Assembly (NCBI GenBank): GCA_947456995.1
Contig: CANGVB010000204.1
Coordinates: 1 to 6,775, forward strand
Source: Bryobacteraceae bacterium
GTDB lineage: Bacteria > Acidobacteriota > Terriglobia > Bryobacterales > Bryobacteraceae
Reading direction: 5' to 3'
DNA: 6,775 nt
Below are positions 1 through 5,824 of this stretch, in pieces (the first letter of the stretch is position 1; each line of letters opens with the position of its first letter). The notes beneath the pieces are model-generated. The model made no database searches, was not told where the DNA came from, and was given only the letters and a program-made list of their open reading frames with translations. The position numbers were made by a program, and so were the translations under genes.

Positions 1-1
1 C

Positions 2-226
2 CGCCTGTCAAAGGAAACCGGTGCCGGCGCCTTCGAAGTCACCAAAAAGCTATCGATCGATCAGATCTTCGCCGCCATCGAGCAAGAGCTCAGAAGCCAG
101 TACAGCATCGGCTACGTCTCAGACATCCCCGTCGGCTACCCAGCCTTCCGCAAGATCCAGCTCACCACAAAACAAAAGGGCCTCACTGTCCAAACCCGCG
201 ACGGCTATTGGCCCAAGCGCCCCTAG
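2..226 (+). CDS. C-terminal end of a VWFA-related acidobacterial (TIGR03436-type) protein, partial
   Basis: This is the 3' end of a gene that starts left of the window; 74 codons run in frame from base 2 to a TAG stop at 224-226. The visible protein reads from RLSKETGAGAFEV through LRSQYSIGYVSD and FRKIQLTTKQKGLTVQTRDGYWPKRP. This is the characteristic ending of the VWFA-related acidobacterial family: the last helix of the VWA fold (IFAAIEQELRSQY), the strand motif 'Y.IGY', then a short beta-hairpin ending in a 'K.KGL.V..R.GY' segment. The VWA core with its metal site lies outside the window, so integrity cannot be judged. Family members are mostly exported proteins of unknown role. Unlike the complete paralogue at 1553-3031, this copy stops right after the GYW motif and has no Pro/Lys/Ala-rich tail. 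Confidence 0.85.
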   Translation, partial: RLSKETGAGAFEVTKKLSIDQIFAAIEQELRSQYSIGYVSDIPVGYPAFRKIQLTTKQKGLTVQTRDGYWPKRP

Positions 227-584
227 CTCCGCTATTTTCGATGCTTTCTGAAGAGTGATGTAAATTTGAGGTCTTTAGCCAAATGAGGGCTCGTGGAGAA
301 TCCGGGTCAAAGCGTGAAACTGCCAGTCCAGCACTTCTTGGTCCAGAGTTCAAAAACGCATCATGTCAAGCGGAGAGAGATATCGTCAGGAATCTCAACA
401 GTCAGGTTCACGGCTAACCCTCTTCTTCTCTCCCCACAATACAGAACTAGCGCCATGCTGTCACTGTGGCTCCTTTACCGGTCCAGCAACAAATCGAACC
501 ACGGCAGCGAAACGCCAGCGAATTATTACGTCTCGCGATACTCCCTGCCACCGTCTTGGCCTGGGCTATCTGATAGCCTGAAAT
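227..584. other. Intergenic region with no supported gene
   Basis: These 358 bases separate the VWA gene end from the methyltransferase start. Short open frames exist (for example 293-592 and 363-581 on the plus strand), but their translations are low-complexity or Ser/Arg/His-rich with no recognisable domain and no good ribosome site. The composition looks less GC-rich and less codon-structured than the flanking genes. I found no strong rho-independent terminator after 226 (only a weak AGCC/GGCT pair at about 278-292) and no convincing sigma-70 promoter. The transcription start of the downstream methyltransferase should nevertheless lie here. The one clear structure is the inverted repeat at 564-578. 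Confidence 0.6.
564..578. repeat. Perfect 7-bp inverted repeat abutting the methyltransferase start
   Basis: The arms ggctatc (564-570) and gatagcc (572-578) are exact reverse complements around a single central t. Two further G-T wobble pairs could form outside (563/579, 562/580). As RNA it would fold as a 6-bp stem with a 3-nt loop (ctg); as DNA it is a near-perfect dyad such as a small operator. It ends 6 bases before the TTG start at 585, where a Shine-Dalgarno sequence would be expected and none is visible. The symmetry is directly seen. A role in translation or repression is inference. Confidence 0.55.
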
Positions 585-1547
585 TTGGATAACACCCATA
601 GCCCCGTAGCAAAATCTCCATGCCCGCTCTGCCAACGGCTGGAAGCTACAGTTGCCTCCCAGCGCTCGCGCACCGGCGACCCTCTCACTACCCTCAGCTG
701 CAATCATTGCGGCCTCTTCAGGAATGATCCGCTGCCCACCTCTGAAGAACTCCGCCGCTTCCACGAAGTCGAGTACCGCGAAAGCTACAAAGGAATTCGC
801 ACCCCCAAGCCCCGCAACGTCTATCGCTCCGCGCGGCTGGCCATGGATCGATTGCAACGGCTCACCCGGCGTTTGCCTCAGGCGTCGAAAATTCTCGACG
901 TCGGCTCCGGTTCTGGAGAGTGGCTCGCCGTCCTGAAGCAAGCCGGACATCGGGTCTGTGGCGTTGAGCCCGATCCCTTCTATGGAGAATTCGCCAGACA
1001 GCGCTATGCTGTCCAGGTTGAAACCAAGGGCATCCTCGACCTCGCCCGTCCGGAAAACCCCTTCGACGTGATAACCCTCTTTCACGTCCTCGAACATCTG
1101 CCAGACCCTCTGGCAGCCCTGCAAAATTTTCGCGACTGGCTTCCCCCGGGTGGCCTCCTGATCATCGAAGTACCCAACACAAACTCCGTCCACCAGAACC
1201 CTGCCGGCCGCTTTCACCCGGCTCACGTCATTGGCTTCACAAAAGAGAGTCTGCAATTTGCCGGAGCAGCCGGAGGCTGGGAGCAACTTGAAATCTCCCT
1301 CGACGGCTACGAACGAAATCTATTGGCCGTCTTCCGCAAACCCCTCGCAGACGCCCCTCTGCCAGCAGCCAGTCCAGCCAAGGCTGAACCTCTACTCACC
1401 ACCCCGGCCACAGTAGCCCGTTACTACTTTCAGCTTTCCACCTACACCCGCTTTTTTGCCCGCATGGTGCAATTCGCCCGGGAGTGGCTAGCCCTGCGCT
1501 TACCCGGACAATCTCTTCCAGCTCTCGATCAGCCAAACCGGTCCTGA
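585..1547 (+). CDS. Class I SAM-dependent methyltransferase with N-terminal zinc-ribbon-like motif
   Basis: This 320-residue protein is a predicted S-adenosylmethionine-dependent methyltransferase; the acceptor is unknown. Residues 13-42 hold two CxxC pairs (C13-P-L-C16 and C39-N-H-C42), a zinc-ribbon-like N-terminus common in methyltransferases of sugar and polysaccharide pathways. The Rossmann core follows: motif I ILDVGSGSGEW at about 103-113, acidic end of strand 2 in GVEPD (126-130), motif FDVITLFHVLEHLPDP (160-175) and PPGGLLIIEVPN (187-198). A family-typical FHPAHVIGFTKESL segment lies at 210-223. The C-terminal roughly 70 residues (Pro/Ala linker, then aromatic/Arg-rich helix) are poorly defined. 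The start is TTG: an in-frame TGA sits at 579-581 and no other start codon lies before the first CxxC. No Shine-Dalgarno is visible. The gene converges on the minus-strand VWA gene with 5 bp between stops. The methyltransferase call is firm; a role in glycan modification is only suggested by the family and neighbours. Confidence 0.9.
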   Translation: MDNTHSPVAKSPCPLCQRLEATVASQRSRTGDPLTTLSCNHCGLFRNDPLPTSEELRRFHEVEYRESYKGIRTPKPRNVYRSARLAMDRLQRLTRRLPQASKILDVGSGSGEWLAVLKQAGHRVCGVEPDPFYGEFARQRYAVQVETKGILDLARPENPFDVITLFHVLEHLPDPLAALQNFRDWLPPGGLLIIEVPNTNSVHQNPAGRFHPAHVIGFTKESLQFAGAAGGWEQLEISLDGYERNLLAVFRKPLADAPLPAASPAKAEPLLTTPATVARYYFQLSTYTRFFARMVQFAREWLALRLPGQSLPALDQPNRS

Positions 1548-1552
1548 TCGGC

Positions 1553-3031
1553 TTAGGGCTTCTCGCCGGGCTTGATCCGCCGAAACCCACCCGGCTTGCT
1601 TTCCTCGGCAGTCGGTTTGGCTTCTTCTTTCACCGGTACCGCAGCCGACTTCACTTCAGCAGTCTTTGCTGGCACCACAACAGTCTCCGCTTCTTTCTCA
1701 ACCGGCGCAGGCGCACTGCCCACTCGGCGGAATCCACCAGACCCGCTCCCCGGCTCATCCACTGCTACCCGCCGCTTCGGCTTCGGCGCATCCTGCACCG
1801 AATCATCCGTCTGGGCCGGCGTCCGGTCAAACACGCCGTCATTCGTACCCGGGTTCCTGCGGGTCACAGTCGGCGTATCGTCGCTGCTCGTGCTGGGCCC
1901 GCTGGTGGTGCTGCCTTCCGAAACTACATACGACGGCCGGTAGCGCAGCTCAGCATTCTGATAGCGCCGTGTAGCCGTTCCCGTCAGCGCAATCTGAACA
2001 TTCCGCTTCTCGCCCTGCTTCACACCCTCAGGCGCATTGAAGTAAAGCGCATAGCTCTGCCGAATCCGCTCCAGCGTATCCTGCAAAGCCGAAACATTAT
2101 CCACCGTCATGCTATCCCCGCCAGAAGCCCGGGCAATCTCTTCCGTCCCGGCTGACTTCAGGCGGCCATTGCCGATCACTACCGGGCCATTACCCCCGCC
2201 ACCATTCCCGCCAGGAAAACCACCACCCGGTGTACGCCGCGTTCCAGGAATCCCACCGCCAAAGATGATCCCGCCCAGTCCACCCAATCCCCCGCCACCA
2301 TTGCCGCCAGGATAACCACCACCCACACCTCCGCCACGACGAGAAGTTCCCGGAAACCGCTGCCCCATCCCGCCCATCGCATCCGGCGTAATCAAAGCAC
2401 TCATCACCGTATTGGCTTCTTCCAGTGCCCGGCCCACGCCAAACTCATCGGCATTAAACTCAGTGCGATCGTCAGTCAGAATCACAATCCCGCGCCGCGC
2501 TCCAGCCCGGGCATTCCTCTGCATATACTTCGTTGCGTCATACATCGCCCGCGTAATGTCAGTGCCGCCATTAAAGTGCTCCCGGTCCAGCAAGCGTTCA
2601 AAGCCGCGTACAATCTCGTCTTGATTCTGGTTAAACGGCATACTGGTGCGCGTACTGCGGTCAAACACCAAAATCGCCACCCGGTCTTCATTTCCCAAAA
2701 CACCCAATGCCTCATGCGCTGCATTTGCAATCCGCTCCACATGCGGACGCATGCTGCCGCTCACATCGATCAACAACACCAGGTCGAGCGGCAAATTCTC
2801 CCGCCCGAAATTCACAATCTCCCGAACCTGCCCCGATTCCCGCAATTCAAAGTCTTCCCGCTGCAATTTGCTAACAATCTGGCCAGTCGCGCTCAATACC
2901 TGAACATCAACTCGAACCAGCGAAACATCGCTCTTAAAAACTACAGGAGCATCCTGGTATGCACTCAGTCCAGAGGCCAGACTCAGCGCCAGGGCAGTCA
3001 GGGCGGTTTTGGAACAGACTGTGCGGGGCAT
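1553..3031 (-). CDS. Exported VWFA-related acidobacterial (TIGR03436-type) protein with Gly-rich insert and disordered tail
   Basis: This 492-residue protein begins with a probable Sec signal peptide (Lys8, hydrophobic LTALALSLAS, cleavage likely after LSA at about 23), so it should act outside the cytoplasm. Residues 31-80 form the N-terminal beta region of the family (SDVSLVRVDVQVLSATG, then LQREDFELRESGQ). The VWA domain follows, with a complete metal-ion-dependent adhesion site: D89-V-S91-G-S93, T157 in NGGTD, and D187/D188 in ILTDD. The domain is interrupted by a glycine-rich stretch (about 218-289) and resumes at LKSAGTEEIARASGG, ending near RRYQNAELRYRPSY at about 368. From 370 on the chain is Ser/Thr/Pro, then Lys/Ala/Pro/Glu-rich and probably disordered, with GGFRR occurring twice (432-436, 481-485). 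ATG 3031 is chosen because it gives the signal peptide; the upstream ribosome site (GAGTGA) is weak. It lies 51 bp after the SGNH gene with no obvious terminator between, so cotranscription is plausible. Function within this family is not established; protein binding or envelope assembly is inference. Confidence 0.88.
   Translation of the reverse strand: MPRTVCSKTALTALALSLASGLSAYQDAPVVFKSDVSLVRVDVQVLSATGQIVSKLQREDFELRESGQVREIVNFGRENLPLDLVLLIDVSGSMRPHVERIANAAHEALGVLGNEDRVAILVFDRSTRTSMPFNQNQDEIVRGFERLLDREHFNGGTDITRAMYDATKYMQRNARAGARRGIVILTDDRTEFNADEFGVGRALEEANTVMSALITPDAMGGMGQRFPGTSRRGGGVGGGYPGGNGGGGLGGLGGIIFGGGIPGTRRTPGGGFPGGNGGGGNGPVVIGNGRLKSAGTEEIARASGGDSMTVDNVSALQDTLERIRQSYALYFNAPEGVKQGEKRNVQIALTGTATRRYQNAELRYRPSYVVSEGSTTSGPSTSSDDTPTVTRRNPGTNDGVFDRTPAQTDDSVQDAPKPKRRVAVDEPGSGSGGFRRVGSAPAPVEKEAETVVVPAKTAEVKSAAVPVKEEAKPTAEESKPGGFRRIKPGEKP
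2165..2380 (-). other. Gly-rich low-complexity insert inside the VWA domain
   Basis: Residues about 218-289 of the VWA protein are dominated by glycine with scattered Pro, Arg, Phe, Tyr and Asn. They are bounded by the core strand VMSALITPD on one side and the helix GRLKSAGTEEIARASGG on the other. In an ordinary VWA fold these two elements are joined by a short loop, so this stretch reads as an insertion into one loop, leaving the metal-site residues intact. The open frame is unbroken throughout. Confidence 0.75.
2193..2324. repeat. Pair of 36-bp direct repeats, 96 bp apart, in the Gly-rich insert
   Basis: Copies lie at 2193-2228 and 2289-2324 and differ at two positions by eye. The offset of 96 bp is a multiple of three, so both are read in the same frame, as GGGFPGGNGGGG (residues 269-280) and GGGYPGGNGGGG (237-248). 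The near identity at DNA level, including third positions, suggests duplication within the gene rather than only convergence to glycine codons. No further full copy was seen. Confidence 0.8.
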
Positions 3032-3082
3032 TCACTCATTAGAACGCGCACCGGCCCTGTGAAGTTTCGGTCTTTACAATGC

Positions 3083-4450
3083 TTAAAGGTTTTGAGCGAG
3101 TTCCGGAGCCCGTTTTGCCGTCTTATAGCGGTTGTAGCCGTCGAGCATCGCTTTGTAAAGCAGATTCCCGATGATCTTCGCCCCGCCCGGCATCGGGTGG
3201 ATAAAGTCCGCTCCCACCAGCCGCGGCTCAGAGCTGTACCATTTCGCCATCGTTCCATTGCCCCCCATGGCCTCAAACGTATTAAAGAAGGCCACGCCCT
3301 CCTCTTTGGCCACCCGGGCTTCAATCTCAACCAGCCGCTGCAACGCCGGTACAGTTTCTATCTGTCCGTTCTCATTGCGCTCCCCGCGATCCATCGGGCT
3401 CATCACCAGAATCCCTTTACCCGGTAAAGCCACCCGGATCCGCCGGATCGCCTCGCGCAGTTCCTTCTCGAAAACCTTGTCGACAAAAGCCGCAAACACA
3501 CTCTCGTTGGTGCCGTAATTAATCACAACCACATCGGGGGCATAGTGCTGCAACTGCGTCTGCCAGTGGTCGGCATTCAAAAACTTCGAAAGCACACTGA
3601 TATAAGCACCATTCAATCCAAGGCTGTCGTAAACCACCCCCGGCGCAGCCTTCAAAAACTCAATCCCGTACAGCCTCACCGCCCCACCTTCAACCTTCAC
3701 GGTCAGGTCGCGGCAGCTCTCCGGCACAGCAAATTCAGCATAGCCATCACCCTCTTCTCCAGCCGTCGACTTATCGCCCACCCTTTCCCCGCAAGCCTCG
3801 AGTACGATGCTACCCCCACCTGCTACCTGCTTGAAACCCAGCTCCACTCTTGTCGTGCCAGCTTCCTTCAATCGAAAACGCGCCCGCGATCCCGGCCCGC
3901 CGCGAAAGCTCACTCCGCCATAGCCGTAATACCCGTCTTTCTTCGACACCAGATTCGAAGCCTCAATATCCCAGCCACTGGAATCACTATCCACGCCACG
4001 ATGCCCATACCAGGCCCAGGGCTTCGCCATCAGATAGAACCCATGCCCGGCATCGCCAAAGCGCTTCTGCAACAGGCCCCGCACGTCAGCCGTAATCAGG
4101 TCGGCCGTCGTCGGCGAATCCCCATAATGTGCCAGTCTCACCTTGGCCCCAGGTTCACCGCTCTCCACTCTCTCAATCGCCTCATAAAATGCGGCAAGGC
4201 TATTGGCCGGGTCGCTCAGCGGCTCCACCTGGCCTTTCACGACTTTCTTTTCATAGACGCGGCCCGGCTTCAACACCGCCTCTTCCACTGGCTCCAGAGG
4301 CATCGCCCGGCTCGGCGCAAAATCCCCAACCTGCTTCACCGCATCCCAGTCGAGAAGACGGTAATTCCGGAGTTCTGGCACATACTCAAGCCCGGCCACC
4401 ATGCCAAACATGGTCACCACCGTCCAGAATGTCTTTCTCGGAAACTCCAT
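3083..4450 (-). CDS. Membrane-anchored SGNH/GDSL-type acyltransferase or esterase
   Basis: This 455-residue protein has a short cationic N-terminus (RK at 5-6) and one hydrophobic segment (about 8-21), consistent with a signal anchor or signal peptide placing the rest outside the cytoplasm. All four SGNH blocks can be read: nucleophile block AHYGDSPTT (Ser112), block II SLGLNGA (Gly279), block III NYGTNES (Asn315) and the catalytic pair in ADFIHP (Asp415, His418). Between the first two blocks, about 150-265 is a beta-rich, glycine-rich region (SFRGGPGSRARFRL, then TTRVELGF and DLTVKVEGGAVRLYGIEF) that looks like an inserted jelly-roll or carbohydrate-binding-type domain, as known in Ape1-like peptidoglycan O-acetylesterases. 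With an MBOAT gene 8 bp upstream, the best inference is the extracytoplasmic partner that passes an acyl group to a glycan, as AlgJ/AlgX or PatB do. An esterase removing such groups is the main alternative. The ATG at 4450 follows AGAGGAG. Confidence 0.85.
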   Translation of the reverse strand: MEFPRKTFWTVVTMFGMVAGLEYVPELRNYRLLDWDAVKQVGDFAPSRAMPLEPVEEAVLKPGRVYEKKVVKGQVEPLSDPANSLAAFYEAIERVESGEPGAKVRLAHYGDSPTTADLITADVRGLLQKRFGDAGHGFYLMAKPWAWYGHRGVDSDSSGWDIEASNLVSKKDGYYGYGGVSFRGGPGSRARFRLKEAGTTRVELGFKQVAGGGSIVLEACGERVGDKSTAGEEGDGYAEFAVPESCRDLTVKVEGGAVRLYGIEFLKAAPGVVYDSLGLNGAYISVLSKFLNADHWQTQLQHYAPDVVVINYGTNESVFAAFVDKVFEKELREAIRRIRVALPGKGILVMSPMDRGERNENGQIETVPALQRLVEIEARVAKEEGVAFFNTFEAMGGNGTMAKWYSSEPRLVGADFIHPMPGGAKIIGNLLYKAMLDGYNRYKTAKRAPELAQNL

Positions 4451-4452
4451 AA

Positions 4453-4459
4453 CTCCTCT
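4453..4459 (-). promoter_or_regulatory. Ribosome binding site of the SGNH gene, overlapping the MBOAT stop
   Basis: Reading on the minus strand, AGAGGAG lies two bases before the ATG at 4450. Its first base is also the last codon's region of the upstream gene, as the MBOAT TAA stop occupies 4461-4459. The site is strong in sequence but closer to the start than usual. The overlap with the upstream stop supports translational coupling of the two proteins, which would fit fixed stoichiometry of a two-part acyltransferase. Confidence 0.65.
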
Positions 4460-5823
4460 TAAAACTGCGTATAAACGAAGGGCGCACTACCCGTCGCCGC
4501 CACATATTTGATGCTCAATGCCAGCAGCAACAACAGAACGGCTTGCGCAAAAAACGGCGTCCGCGCAAACAAAGTCTCAGACGCATCCAGCCACTTCTTC
4601 GGTGCATAGTGCCCGGCTAATGCGATCCCGGCGATCAGCAGAATCGTCCCGCTTAAATTCGCTGCAGACCATGTCAGGCTTCCCACCTGTCCTAGAATCT
4701 CCAGGGCATTCTCGAGGCTCGATGCCCGAAAGAAAACCCAGCCCAGACAAACAAACTGCACCGTCCAGAAGCACGCCAACGCCCTGCTCACCGGGTGATC
4801 CCACTTCGACGTCCCCCTCCAGCTTTGCCATCCACGGCAAACCGCGAGGCCCAGCCCATGCAGCGCTCCCCAGATGATGAAATTCCACGTGGCCCCATGC
4901 CAGAAACCACCAATCACCATCGTCAGCGTCAAGGCAACATAAGGCATCACCTTACCTCGCAAGCCGGGAAACGAAAAGTACACATAGTCCCGCAGCCAGC
5001 TCGACAGGCTGATGTGCCAGCGCCGCCAGAACTCTGCGATGTTCGTAGCCGCATACGGCATGTTGAAGTTCTGCGGAATCTTCAAGCCCAAAAGCAAAGC
5101 ACTCCCGAGCGCGATATCGCTGTATCCCGAAAAGTCAAAGTAAAGCTGCAAAGCATAGCCATACACAGCAGCTAGAACTTCCAGGCCGCTGTACAGTTTC
5201 GGAAAGTCAAAAATCCGGTTCACCAGGTTCTCAGCTAAGTAATCGGCCACCAGCAACTTCTTCATAGCCCCGAGGCCAATTAAAAATAGGGCACGTCCCC
5301 CATCGCTCGCACTCAGCTTCTTCGGCTTCTCCAGTTGCGGAATCAGGTTCGACACCCGGGTAATCGGGCCGGCCAGAATCGCCGGAAAGAAACTTACCGC
5401 CGTAAAGTACGCAAGCAGACTCGATGTCGCCTTAGCGTCCCGCCGGTACACGTCGATCGTGTAGCTAAGAGCCTGAAAACAATAGAAACTCAAGCCCAGC
5501 GGGAAAACCCAAGGCCAATTCTTGTCCCAGCCCGGCATGTACTTGAAGGCAACCAGAATTCCGAGATTGGTCGTAAGACTCAAACCAAGCAGAATCCTGC
5601 GCCACCAGTTGCGCTTGCTCGCCTGCATCCCCATCCCGCACAGATAATCCACCAGACTCGCCAGCGGAATCAGCGTCAGATAGAACAAATCCCATCGGGC
5701 GTAGAAAAAGTAGTTGGCCCCCAACACTACAGCCAGTGTTGGCAGACGCCAGCGGGCAGCCGCCCAGTAGCAGATAAACACGCCCGCGAGAAAGACGAAA
5801 TACGCGGACGAAGTATTAAGCAC
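4459..5823 (-). CDS. MBOAT family membrane-bound O-acyltransferase (AlgI/PatA type)
   Basis: This 454-residue polytopic membrane protein is predicted to move an acyl group, usually acetyl from a cytoplasmic donor, across the membrane for O-acylation of an extracytoplasmic polymer. Visible family landmarks are the N-terminal segment FVFLAGVFICYWAAA and LGANYFFYARWD (34-45), PLGLSFYCFQALSYTIDVYR (108-127), FPAILAGPITR (146-156), YFDFSGYSDIALG (228-240), PQNFNMPYAATNIAEFWRRW (250-269) with His270, and GGFWHGATWNF (305-315) whose His309 matches the catalytic histidine of MBOAT proteins. About ten hydrophobic segments are apparent. The length is slightly below AlgI but within the family range. The start is a GTG at 5823-5821, one base after the upstream stop, with AAGAG about eight bases before it. 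It is followed closely by the SGNH gene. The family call is firm; donor and acceptor cannot be told from sequence. Confidence 0.95.
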   Translation of the reverse strand: MLNTSSAYFVFLAGVFICYWAAARWRLPTLAVVLGANYFFYARWDLFYLTLIPLASLVDYLCGMGMQASKRNWWRRILLGLSLTTNLGILVAFKYMPGWDKNWPWVFPLGLSFYCFQALSYTIDVYRRDAKATSSLLAYFTAVSFFPAILAGPITRVSNLIPQLEKPKKLSASDGGRALFLIGLGAMKKLLVADYLAENLVNRIFDFPKLYSGLEVLAAVYGYALQLYFDFSGYSDIALGSALLLGLKIPQNFNMPYAATNIAEFWRRWHISLSSWLRDYVYFSFPGLRGKVMPYVALTLTMVIGGFWHGATWNFIIWGALHGLGLAVCRGWQSWRGTSKWDHPVSRALACFWTVQFVCLGWVFFRASSLENALEILGQVGSLTWSAANLSGTILLIAGIALAGHYAPKKWLDASETLFARTPFFAQAVLLLLLALSIKYVAATGSAPFVYTQF

Positions 5824-5824
5824 C

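Noticed and set aside
293..592. Small plus-strand open frames upstream of the methyltransferase
   Set aside because: There is no ribosome site, no domain and no coding-like composition, and 293-592 overlaps the methyltransferase start.
447..1286. 279-codon open frame on the minus strand opposite the methyltransferase
   Set aside because: It lies antisense to a gene with clear methyltransferase motifs, and its translation shows no recognisable domain. Long antisense frames are expected from the codon bias here.
1548..1600. Possible bidirectional terminator at the convergent gene ends (gccggg at 1566-1571, cccggc at 1591-1596)
   Set aside because: The stem is only 6 bp with a 19-nt loop, there is no T tract on either side, and it lies within the VWA coding region.
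2576..4462. Long plus-strand frames 2576-3427 (283 codons) and 3545-4462 (305 codons)
   Set aside because: They run antisense to the VWA and SGNH genes, are rich in Arg/His/Pro/Gln without domain pattern, and cross real gene boundaries.
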